The position numbers were made by a program, and so were the translations under genes. Shown here piece by piece: positions 1-5,005 of a DNA stretch of 5,005 nucleotides. A model generated the notes under the pieces. The model had not been told where the DNA came from. It saw only the letters and a list, made by a program, of their open reading frames with translations, and made no database searches. Source of the DNA: Chloroflexota bacterium (GTDB lineage: Bacteria; Chloroflexota; Limnocylindria; Limnocylindrales; CSP1-4); NCBI GenBank assembly GCA_021777365.1, contig JAJYDP010000430.1:1-5005 (forward strand), given 5' to 3'. The stretch's first letter is position 1; the number at the start of each line of letters is the position of its first letter.

Positions 1-1
1 C

Positions 2-118
2 ACGGGGCTGACCGTCGTGGTGCTGGTGAACGACGACACCACCAACCCCGACACGCTCGTGGCGGCCCTGCTGGACGCGGTCGGTGCGGCCGGTGATGGC
101 CGTCCAGGACCGCGCCCC
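2..118 (+). CDS. C-terminal end of an upstream serine hydrolase, cut by the window edge and in frame with the next gene
   Basis: The reading frame is open from the first bases and encodes a beta-strand-like segment (TGLTVVVLVNDD) followed by TNPDTLVAALLDAV. This closely resembles the end of the next protein (TGASIAVMTNSD, then HVDPDVIVNALLDVL), so it is most likely the last strand and helix of a second penicillin-binding-protein/beta-lactamase-fold hydrolase, a tandem paralogue. A stop would be expected a few residues after LLDAV, as in the paralogue, but none occurs in this frame and it runs directly into the signal peptide of the following protein. Either the two are one fused polypeptide, or a single-base change removed the stop: a TGA lies at 94-96 in another frame, just where the paralogue would end. 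The catalytic part lies outside the window. The homology is a judgement from the two tails only. Confidence 0.55.
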
Positions 119-1411
119 GTGCTGACCGGACCCGTGCCCACTCCCCACCGCCGGACGCCCGGCCGTGGCCGCGCGGTACGACCTCGCCTGCCCGGACTCG
201 CCCTCGGGCTGCTCCTCGCCGGCGCGGTGCTTCCCGCCGGGGCTTCCGCCGCGCGACAGGGAGGGACCGTCGCGACGCCACGGACCATCCCAGCCAGCGT
301 CGAGTGGCGTTCGCCCGATCCGACATTCGCGGGCGCGGCGGTGCCGCTGCCGCACTTCACGCCGATCATCACCGCCCGGCTCACCGCCACCCTCGCGCAT
401 CTCCGGAGCGCGAACCACCTGCCGGGCCTGCAGGCAGTCATCCGGTACCCCGACGGCTCCGCGTGGATGGGCCATGCGGGCTTCGGTGACCTCGCCGCCC
501 ACCAGGCCATGGGCAACCTGACGCTACTGGACGCCGGCAGTGTCACCAAGACCTTCGTCGCCGCCCTCGTGCTCCAGCTCGCGGGCCAGGGCGTGCTCGG
601 GCTGGACGACCCCATCAGCCGCTGGCTGCCCGGCCTTCCGTACGACACGGGCATCACCATCCGGGAGCTGCTCGACCACACCAGCGGCGTGGACGACGCG
701 TTCAACCACCGGACCCTGCTCGACGCGCTCGGTGCCCACCCGCGGGAGGCCTGGACCGCCGACCAGGTGCTGGCCCATGTCGGGCACCCCCTGTTCGCGC
801 CGGGCCAGGGGTGGTCCTATTCGAACTCCAACTACATCCTGGCGGGCCAGATCGTGGAACGCGCCACGGGGCAGACGCTCGCCTCGCTCCTGAGGCAGCG
901 GTTCTTCGTGCCGCTCCGCCTGACCCACACGTACCTGCAGAGCGAGCAACCGATCATCGGAACCATCGCTCACGGGTACGAGTACACGAGCTACACGACG
1001 TGGGGGGTCGACGATCTCTCCGACGGCACGCCGCACCTGCCGTTCACCTCGCTCGGCACGTCCCTCGGCGCCGCGGGGGCGCTCGTCACCACCGCGGACG
1101 ACCTGGCCCGGTGGGCGCTGTACCTGTACCGCGGCCGGGTCCTGCCGCCCGCGGAGCTCGCGCAGATGCTGGACTTCGGCCTGACCGCCGTATTCCATCC
1201 GACGCTGCCCTACGGGCTCGGGGTCCAGCGGCGCAGCCTGAGCGGACGGGGATCGTGGGGCCACGACGGGTCGCTCTCCGGCTACCGTACGGCGATGCGC
1301 TACTTCCCCGGCACCGGGGCCTCCATCGCGGTCATGACCAACTCCGACCACGTCGATCCCGACGTCATCGTGAACGCGCTGCTGGACGTGCTCTACCCGC
1401 CCCCGACCTAG
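119..1411 (+). CDS. Secreted serine hydrolase, beta-lactamase/D-Ala-D-Ala carboxypeptidase (class C-like) family
   Basis: From the GTG at 119 this is a 430-residue protein. Residues 1-23 are rich in Arg and Pro, 24-44 form a hydrophobic segment (LPGLALGLLLAGAV...), and ASA at 42-44 fits a signal peptidase I site, so the enzyme probably acts outside the membrane. The serine-hydrolase motifs are in order: SVTK at 141-144 (nucleophile Ser141, general base Lys144), DHTSG at 186-190, YSN at 234-236 and HDG at 382-384, the last in place of KTG. The HxG form is known from the Streptomyces R61 DD-peptidase type. The family includes DD-peptidases, esterases and beta-lactamases, so the substrate cannot be read from sequence; cell-wall peptide or small ester/amide hydrolysis is likely. 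AGGA at about 107-110 supports the start at 119; GTG at 134 is an alternative. The frame stays open upstream and joins the tail of a paralogue, so an automated caller may start it outside the window. It converges on the hydrolase gene ending at 1446. Confidence 0.88.
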   Translation: MLTGPVPTPHRRTPGRGRAVRPRLPGLALGLLLAGAVLPAGASAARQGGTVATPRTIPASVEWRSPDPTFAGAAVPLPHFTPIITARLTATLAHLRSANHLPGLQAVIRYPDGSAWMGHAGFGDLAAHQAMGNLTLLDAGSVTKTFVAALVLQLAGQGVLGLDDPISRWLPGLPYDTGITIRELLDHTSGVDDAFNHRTLLDALGAHPREAWTADQVLAHVGHPLFAPGQGWSYSNSNYILAGQIVERATGQTLASLLRQRFFVPLRLTHTYLQSEQPIIGTIAHGYEYTSYTTWGVDDLSDGTPHLPFTSLGTSLGAAGALVTTADDLARWALYLYRGRVLPPAELAQMLDFGLTAVFHPTLPYGLGVQRRSLSGRGSWGHDGSLSGYRTAMRYFPGTGASIAVMTNSDHVDPDVIVNALLDVLYPPPT

Positions 1412-1445
1412 CGCGCCGCGCGCCGGGAACTCGACTCCAGCCGCG

Positions 1446-2039
1446 TCAGCCCTGTGTCACCGGGCCGCCCAGTGCAGCCAGCACGTCGGCCGTCGAGCGT
1501 ACCCGGCCGATCCGCGGGAACAGCGTGCGCACGGTGTGCTCGTGCTCACCCGCGTCCCGGGCCGCCATGGCGTCCTCGACGAAGACCTGCTGGTACCCCC
1601 GCTCGTAGGCGTCCCGCGCGGTGCTCTCCACGCCGACGTTGGTCGAGATCCCCGCCAGCACCAGGGTCCCGATCCCGCGCCGTCGCAGCTGCAGGTCGAG
1701 CTCGGTGCCGTAGAACGCGCCCCACTGGCGCTTGGTGATGAGGATGTCGCCCGGCATCGGCCCGAGCTCCGGCACGAGCTCCGCCCAGTCGGGCGGGCGC
1801 GGTCCCGGGCGCCAGGCCGGCGTGTCGGTGAGGGGCCGCAGGGCATCCCTCCCGTCCTCCGACGGGGTGACACGCACGAGCACAACGGTCCCGCCGGCGG
1901 CGCGCAGCGCGCCGGCGATCGCCGCCACGCGCGCCACCACGTCACGCGCGGGATGTGGGCTCGTCGGGGCGTCCACGATGCCGCGCTGCAGGTCGATCGC
2001 CACCACCGCCGTCCGCGCCGGTTCGAGAGCGAGGTCCAT
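1446..2039 (-). CDS. Isochorismatase-family (YecD-like) hydrolase lacking the usual cysteine nucleophile
   Basis: This cytoplasmic protein of 197 residues has the length and motifs of the isochorismatase-like hydrolase fold. Residues 10-19 (TAVVAIDLQR) form the first strand with the catalytic Asp16, Lys103 lies in ITKRQWGAF, and residues 130-144 (GISTNVGVESTARDA) form the nucleophile loop. Nicotinamidases and related amidases have Cys in that loop where this protein has Gly136. From memory, E. coli YecD and true isochorismatases (EntB, PhzD) also have Gly there, so a Cys-dependent amidase reaction is unlikely. The substrate is unknown. The ATG at 2039 was chosen because AAAGGA lies 8 bases upstream and the conserved fold starts directly after it. 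A longer form from ATG at 2087, overlapping the rarA stop as ATGA, would add 16 residues of non-conserved look. It lies 44 bases after rarA and is probably its co-transcribed neighbour. Confidence 0.9.
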   Translation of the reverse strand: MDLALEPARTAVVAIDLQRGIVDAPTSPHPARDVVARVAAIAGALRAAGGTVVLVRVTPSEDGRDALRPLTDTPAWRPGPRPPDWAELVPELGPMPGDILITKRQWGAFYGTELDLQLRRRGIGTLVLAGISTNVGVESTARDAYERGYQQVFVEDAMAARDAGEHEHTVRTLFPRIGRVRSTADVLAALGGPVTQG

Positions 2040-2047
2040 GCTGCCGT

Positions 2048-2053
2048 TCCTTT
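2048..2053 (-). promoter_or_regulatory. Ribosome binding site of the YecD-like hydrolase gene
   Basis: The minus strand reads AAAGGA, followed by 8 bases and the ATG at 2039. It is a good Shine-Dalgarno match at optimal spacing and decides the start in favour of 2039 over the ATG at 2087, which is preceded only by a GC-rich run. Confidence 0.7.
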
Positions 2054-2083
2054 CGCCCGGGCTGCCCGGTTTGCCGGCGACGT

Positions 2084-3496
2084 TCATCCGGCGCCCCGAT
2101 CGCGCCGTCGCTCCCGTCGCCGCTCCGTCAGCTCGCCCAGCTGGCGCTCGAAGCCCTGGTCGGACGGCTCGTAGTAGCGCTTGCCGGCGAGCCTGTCGGG
2201 GAGGTACTGCTGCTCGACGTCCGCCCCGGGGAAGTCGTGCGGGTACTTGTAGCCCACGCCGATGCCGTGGCTCTTCATGCGAGCGACCGGCGCGTTCCGG
2301 AGGTGCAGCGGAACGGGCAGGGGCGCCAGCGCCTCGGCGTCCGCCTTCGCCGCGAAGTACGCGCTCCCCGACCGGTTCGACTTCGGGACGGCCGCCAGGA
2401 ACGCGGTGGCCTGCGCAAGCGCATATTGGGCCTCCGGGAGCCCGACGTATTCCAGCGCCTGCGACGCGGCCACGGCCACCTGCAGGCCCCGCGGCTCGGC
2501 GTTGCCCACGTCCTCGCTGGCCAGGATGATCAGGCGGCGCGCGATGAAGCGCGGGTCCTCACCCGCCACCAGCAGCTCGGCCAGCCAGTACAGCGCGGCG
2601 TCCGCGTCGTTGCCCCGCACACTCTTGATGAAGGCGCTGACCGTGTCGTAGTGGCGCTCGCCCACCAGGTCGTATGCGGCCGCCCGCTGCTGCGCGGCCG
2701 CCTCGAGGTCCTCGCGGCGCGGGGCCACCCTCCCCTCCCCGTCCCGGATCCCCTGCGCCTCCGCGAGTGCGCTCGTGGCGTCGAGCAGGTTGAGCGCCTG
2801 GCGAGCGTCGCCGCCCGACATCTGGACGAGGAGCCCGAGCACATCGTCGGCGAGTGCGACCTGGGCCGCCATGCCGCGGTCGTCGAGGAGCGCCGCCTGG
2901 ACCACGGTTCGGATCTCGTCGTCGCCGAGCGGCTCGAGCCGGAACACGCGCATCCGGCTCAGCAGCGGCGGGTTCACCGAGAGGTACGCGTTCTCGGTGG
3001 TCGCGCCGATCAGCGTCACGGTGCCGTCCTCGACGTGGGGCAGCAGCGCGTCCTGCTGGGCGCGGTTGAAGCGGTGGATCTCGTCGATGAACAGCACGCT
3101 CGGAGCACTCGACTCGCCCGACTCCCGGCGCGCACGCGCCTCGGCGATCGCGGCGCGCACGTCGGCCACGCCGCTCATCACCGCCGAGAGCGTGCGGAAC
3201 TCGGCCCCGGCGGCGGCCGCCATCAGGCGGGCGAGCGTGGTCTTGCCACTCCCCGGCGGCCCCCACAGGATCATGCTGGGCAGCGAGCCGCGGGCCGCGA
3301 AGCGTCGGAAGGGGCCCTGCGGCCCGACCAGGTGCGCCTGCCCGACGAACTCGTCGAGAGTCCGCGGGCGCATCCGCGCGGCCAGCGGCTGATGCTCGGC
3401 GACCGACGCCACGGCCGGCTGCCCGCCGAGCGGCACGGGTCCCGTGGTGAACAGCGGCGATGAGGACGTCCCGGACTCGGGGCGACGGCGCGGCAC
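2084..3496 (-). CDS. rarA: Replication-associated recombination protein A (RarA/MgsA), AAA+ ATPase
   Basis: RarA-family proteins (bacterial RarA/MgsA, eukaryotic Mgs1/WRNIP1) are clamp-loader-like AAA+ ATPases that act with single-strand-binding protein at stalled replication forks. This 470-residue protein shows the whole family pattern: LAARMRPRTLDEFVGQ at 38-53, Walker A GPPGSGKTT at 79-87 (Lys85), Walker B VLFIDEIHRF at 134-143 (Asp138, Glu139), sensor 1 GATTEN at 164-169, an arginine-finger candidate Arg181 in LLSRMR, and sensor 2 GGDARQALN with Arg232. The C-terminal half carries the oligomerisation-domain signatures HYDTVSAFIKSVRGND, EDPRFIARR, ASEDVG and DFPGADVEQQYLP, and ends near YYEPSDQGFE. 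Length is close to or slightly above the family norm owing to a low-complexity N-terminal 37 residues. The GTG start at 3496 keeps the PLF motif near the N terminus; its Shine-Dalgarno is weak. It lies 25 bases after the toxin gene, suggesting co-transcription. Confidence 0.96.
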   Translation of the reverse strand: MPRRRPESGTSSSPLFTTGPVPLGGQPAVASVAEHQPLAARMRPRTLDEFVGQAHLVGPQGPFRRFAARGSLPSMILWGPPGSGKTTLARLMAAAAGAEFRTLSAVMSGVADVRAAIAEARARRESGESSAPSVLFIDEIHRFNRAQQDALLPHVEDGTVTLIGATTENAYLSVNPPLLSRMRVFRLEPLGDDEIRTVVQAALLDDRGMAAQVALADDVLGLLVQMSGGDARQALNLLDATSALAEAQGIRDGEGRVAPRREDLEAAAQQRAAAYDLVGERHYDTVSAFIKSVRGNDADAALYWLAELLVAGEDPRFIARRLIILASEDVGNAEPRGLQVAVAASQALEYVGLPEAQYALAQATAFLAAVPKSNRSGSAYFAAKADAEALAPLPVPLHLRNAPVARMKSHGIGVGYKYPHDFPGADVEQQYLPDRLAGKRYYEPSDQGFERQLGELTERRRERRRDRGAG

Positions 3497-3521
3497 GCCC
3501 GCAGTGTAGCCCCGGCGGCCG

Positions 3522-3935
3522 CTACGGGACGAGCTGGAACGACGCCCCCGAGACGGACCGCAGGAGCGAGTAGGGCCGGCGATCGAACGTGGCCACCCGG
3601 GCGACCCCCAGGCGCTCGACCAGCGCGACCGTCAGCGCGTCGGCGAGCGAACAGCGCGGATCGACGGCCAGCGTGCGCAGCTCCCTGGCCCGCTCGAGGT
3701 CGGCGCGGGTCGGTGCTACCAGGTCGATCGAGCCGTCGATGACCGCACCGAGGAAGGCATCGGCGGCCGTGGGCCCGAGCGCGCGCTGGAGGACGTGTTC
3801 GCACTCCGCGAGCGTCACCGCGCCGATGGCGAGCGGATCGGCGACCAGCTCGAACCAGGCGGCCGCGGCGGCGTGGTTGAGGTCGGCACGGTCCGCGGCC
3901 GCGACAACCACGCTCACGTCAAGCAGGGCGGTCAC
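3522..3935 (-). CDS. PIN-domain ribonuclease toxin, VapC-like
   Basis: VapC toxins are small Mg2+-dependent endoribonucleases, usually cutting tRNA or rRNA, held inactive by a cognate VapB antitoxin. This 137-residue protein has the usual size and spans one PIN domain. The acidic quartet is visible: Asp6 in LLDVSVVVAA, Glu44 in TLAECEHVL, Asp99 in CSLADALTVAL and Asp118 in VATFDRRPY. The protein ends FQLVP, as many VapC proteins end in a similar hydrophobic tail. The GTG start at 3935 overlaps the antitoxin stop as GTGA, the translational coupling usual in toxin-antitoxin pairs. The frame stays open back to 4190, but that extension has Arg/Pro-rich shadow-ORF composition and duplicates the antitoxin region, so it was rejected. 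All catalytic acids are present, so the toxin looks intact. The RNA target cannot be read from sequence. Confidence 0.92.
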   Translation of the reverse strand: MTALLDVSVVVAAADRADLNHAAAAAWFELVADPLAIGAVTLAECEHVLQRALGPTAADAFLGAVIDGSIDLVAPTRADLERARELRTLAVDPRCSLADALTVALVERLGVARVATFDRRPYSLLRSVSGASFQLVP

Positions 3936-4180
3936 CGCCGCGTGGTCCCCATCTCTCGCGCCGCGATCCGCCCGGCGTCGAGGGAGAGCCGGCCGTGGCC
4001 GCTCTGCCCGATCGCGATGAAGGAGAGCGCGCCCCGCGGCGTCTCGGACCTGTCCACATAGGCGCCGATCGCCTCGGCGATGAGCGCCGTCTTCGTCCGG
4101 CCCGTCGAGCGAGCCAGGCGATCGAGGCGGTCGAGCAGGTCGGCAGGCAGGAGGATGGTCGTCCGCCTGGTGGTCGTCAT
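3932..4180 (-). CDS. Ribbon-helix-helix antitoxin, VapB/CopG-like
   Basis: This is an 82-residue protein. Residues 1-45 form a ribbon-helix-helix domain: strand RRTTILLP (5-12), helix DLLDRLDRLARST (14-26), turn GR, then helix TKTALIAEAIGAYVDR (29-44). Such proteins dimerise through the strand, bind operator DNA and repress their own promoter. Residues 46-82 (starting TPRG, including IGQSGHGRLSLD) are the likely flexible tail that binds and neutralises the PIN toxin encoded directly after it. The stop TGA overlaps the toxin GTG by four bases. ATG at 4180 is the chosen start. A GTG two codons earlier (4186) has GAGG at 9 bases upstream and would only add Met-His, while from 4180 that GAGG is 15 bases away, so either GTG initiation or a leaderless message is possible. 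The start lies inside a probable operator of ATATGC half-sites. Confidence 0.9.
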   Translation of the reverse strand: MTTTRRTTILLPADLLDRLDRLARSTGRTKTALIAEAIGAYVDRSETPRGALSFIAIGQSGHGRLSLDAGRIAAREMGTTRR

Positions 4181-4196
4181 ATGCACGCATATATGC
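4179..4196. promoter_or_regulatory. Probable antitoxin (autoregulatory) operator of three hexamer half-sites
   Basis: Reading the + strand, ATATGC (4179-4184) and GCATAT (4187-4192) form an inverted repeat with two bases between them. ATATGC again (4191-4196) overlaps the second site to make the perfect palindrome GCATATATGC. The cluster is sharply AT-rich in a GC-rich setting, overlaps the antitoxin start codon and sits where a -10 box would lie. Ribbon-helix-helix antitoxins bind such short, alternating repeated half-sites cooperatively, so this is the expected site of autorepression. That function is inferred, not shown. Confidence 0.6.
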
Positions 4197-4218
4197 CTCA
4201 CTGGACGCGGGACGTCAA
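4188..4218 (-). promoter_or_regulatory. Candidate promoter for the antitoxin-toxin-rarA transcript
   Basis: On the minus strand TTGACG (4218-4213) is a good -35 match. Downstream lies the AT-rich CATATATG, offering -10 candidates CATATA (17-base spacer) or TATATG (19-base spacer, ending at 4188). With the latter, transcription would begin near 4181, right at the ATG, giving a leaderless message. The -10 match is imperfect, and the AT-richness may belong to the operator instead. Confidence 0.4.
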
Positions 4219-4231
4219 GCGTCCGTAGGAT
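4202..4231 (+). promoter_or_regulatory. Candidate promoter for the aminotransferase gene
   Basis: TGGACG (4202-4207) and TAGGAT (4226-4231) are separated by 18 bases; each matches four of six consensus bases, and TAGGAT is a common -10 form in high-GC bacteria. It would give a leader of about 57 bases before the GTG at 4295. Its -35 box lies next to the -35 box of the divergent antitoxin promoter. Support is by motif only. Confidence 0.4.
4210..4224. repeat. Inverted repeat GGACG-N5-CGTCC between the divergent promoters
   Basis: GGACG (4210-4214) and CGTCC (4220-4224) are perfect inverted copies separated by five bases, and a further GGACG lies at 4203-4207. The repeat sits inside the spacer of the candidate aminotransferase promoter and covers the -35 box of the antitoxin promoter. 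This would suit a regulator site acting on both, but in GC-rich DNA 5-base arms can arise by chance. Confidence 0.3.
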
Positions 4232-4243
4232 CGTCGCGCGCGT

Positions 4244-4257
4244 CCCCGCCGGCGGGG
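4244..4257. repeat. Perfect 14-base GC palindrome in the presumed aminotransferase leader
   Basis: CCCCGCCGGCGGGG is fully self-complementary. In RNA it could fold as a 5-base stem CCCCG/CGGGG closing a CCGG loop, about 38 bases before the GTG. No U-run follows, so it is not a classical terminator; it could be an operator or a structured leader element. Confidence 0.4.
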
Positions 4258-4283
4258 GCCGCGTTCCCGCCCCATGCCATACT

Positions 4284-4288
4284 GGGAG
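4284..4288 (+). promoter_or_regulatory. Ribosome binding site of the aminotransferase gene
   Basis: GGGAG lies six bases before the GTG at 4295 and decides the start there. The in-frame ATG at 4274 has no Shine-Dalgarno sequence and would add seven residues. Confidence 0.55.
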
Positions 4289-4294
4289 CACACC

Positions 4295-5005
4295 GTGGCC
4301 ATCCTCGAACCGCAGCTCCGCGTACCGGGGCCCACCCCGCTGCCCGACCCCATCCGGGACGCCGGATCGTGGCAGATGGTCAACCACCGCGGTCCCGAGT
4401 TCGCAGCCCTGATGGGGCGCGTGGTTCCGGCCCTTCAGCGGGGCTTCCGCACCTCCAACGACGTGCTGCTCGTGGGGGCCTCGGGGACCGGCGGGCTCGA
4501 GGCGGCCGTGGTGAACCACCTTTCCCCGGGAGACCCGGTGCTCGCGGTCAGCATCGGCGCGTTCGGTGACCGCTTCGCGAAGATCGCCACGCGCTACGGG
4601 GCCGACGTCACGGTGCTCCCGGTCGAGTGGGGACGCGCTGCAGAGCCGGACGCGGCGCGTCAGGCGATCGGGGAGATGCGCGCCAGCGGGCGCGGCCCGG
4701 TCGCCGTGTTCCTCACCCACAACGAGACGTCGACCGGCGTCACGAACCCGATCGCGGAGCTGGCCGCAGCCGTACGAGACGAAGCCCCGGATGCGCTGCT
4801 CCTGGTCGACGCGATCAGCGGCCTCGGCGCCGTGCCGTTCGAGACGGACGCCTGGGGCCTGGACGTGGTCGTCACCGGCTCCCAGAAGAGCTGGATGGTC
4901 GCCCCGGGCCTGACCATGCTCGCCGTGTCCCCGCGCGCCTGGGCCGCCGCCGAGCGGGCGACCATGCCGCGCTTCTACCTGGACCTCAAGGCACACCGCG
5001 ACGCG
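4295..5005 (+). CDS. Class-V PLP-dependent aminotransferase, serine/alanine-glyoxylate group (3' end outside the window)
   Basis: The first 237 residues are present and the frame is open to the window edge; the family is usually about 350-400 residues, so roughly the last third is missing. It begins with the family signature RVPGPTPLP (9-17), then VNHRGPEF (29-36), SGTGGLEAA (63-71, phosphate-binding region), HNETSTGV (142-149), LLVDAISGLGA (169-179, Asp172 expected to contact the pyridine nitrogen) and TGSQKSWM (194-201), with Lys198 the PLP-linking lysine. Such enzymes transfer amino groups among alanine, serine, glyoxylate and pyruvate, and some relatives serve as phosphoserine aminotransferases in serine synthesis. 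Which applies here is unresolved; a downstream serA would favour serine synthesis. It is divergent from the antitoxin operon with 114 bases between starts. The enzyme is probably cytoplasmic, since no signal peptide is visible. Confidence 0.92.
   Translation, partial: MAILEPQLRVPGPTPLPDPIRDAGSWQMVNHRGPEFAALMGRVVPALQRGFRTSNDVLLVGASGTGGLEAAVVNHLSPGDPVLAVSIGAFGDRFAKIATRYGADVTVLPVEWGRAAEPDAARQAIGEMRASGRGPVAVFLTHNETSTGVTNPIAELAAAVRDEAPDALLLVDAISGLGAVPFETDAWGLDVVVTGSQKSWMVAPGLTMLAVSPRAWAAAERATMPRFYLDLKAHRDA

Noticed and set aside
524..1351. Minus-strand open frame opposite the serine hydrolase
   Set aside because: No recognisable domain and strongly Arg/Gly/Val-biased composition, while the + strand shows all catalytic motifs.
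1411..1423. GCGCG-CCG-CGCGC hairpin between the convergent genes as a bidirectional terminator
   Set aside because: The stem is only 5 bases with a 3-base loop and no T-run on either side; such repeats are common by chance in GC-rich DNA.
2040..2087. Longer hydrolase start at ATG 2087 overlapping the rarA stop (ATGA)
   Set aside because: Possible by translational coupling, but the extra 16 residues look non-conserved and a strong AAAGGA sits at ideal distance from ATG 2039.
1955..3463. Long + strand open frame of 502 codons opposite rarA
   Set aside because: Arg/Gly/Pro-rich with no domain. It is the antisense shadow of rarA, whose motifs are complete on the minus strand; long open frames on both strands are expected at this GC content.
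3936..4190. N-terminal extension of the PIN toxin frame up to 4190
   Set aside because: This region encodes the antitoxin in another frame; the extension is Arg/Pro/Asp-rich, and the GTG at 3935 places Asp6 at the normal position of a PIN domain.
4181..4996. Minus-strand open frame continuing upstream from the antitoxin through the aminotransferase
   Set aside because: Only the last 82 codons match a known fold. The rest is a low-complexity antisense shadow of the aminotransferase and crosses the divergent promoter region.

Overview
The window is GC-rich DNA with strong G/C preference at third codon positions and GTG as well as ATG starts. It is packed with genes on both strands. Base composition, a TAGGAT-type -10 box, overlapping start/stop codons and the protein families seen suggest a high-GC free-living bacterium such as an Actinomycetota or Chloroflexota member. 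The phylum is an inference; no marker gene settles it.

Layout. At the left edge, on the + strand, is the C-terminal end of one secreted serine hydrolase (penicillin-binding-protein/beta-lactamase fold). It runs straight into a second complete member of the family with its own signal peptide (119-1411), and no in-frame stop separates them. Convergent to these is a four-gene minus-strand block reading from about 4180 down to 1446: a ribbon-helix-helix antitoxin (VapB-like, 3932-4180), a PIN-domain ribonuclease toxin (VapC-like, 3522-3935, start overlapping the antitoxin stop), the AAA+ replication-fork protein RarA (2084-3496) and a YecD/isochorismatase-family hydrolase (1446-2039). Gaps are -4, 25 and 44 bases, so one transcript could carry all four. 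Divergent from this block, on the + strand, is a class-V PLP aminotransferase of the serine/alanine-glyoxylate group (4295 to beyond the right edge).

The 114-base divergent region (4181-4294) is the only sizeable non-coding stretch. It holds an AT-rich cluster of three alternating ATATGC/GCATAT half-sites overlapping the antitoxin start (probable autoregulatory operator), two candidate back-to-back promoters, an inverted GGACG/CGTCC repeat, and a perfect 14-base GC palindrome in the presumed aminotransferase leader. No intergenic stretch exceeds 300 bases. I see no tRNA, rRNA, CRISPR array, insertion sequence or phage gene.

How the genes relate. Antitoxin and toxin form a standard toxin-antitoxin pair. 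RarA is a housekeeping DNA-maintenance gene apparently placed downstream of that pair. The hydrolase, the peptidase-like enzymes and the aminotransferase have no evident shared pathway with it. I do not see a convincing previously undescribed system. The items most worth a second look are the stop-less junction of the two serine hydrolases and the linkage of rarA to an autoregulated toxin-antitoxin promoter.
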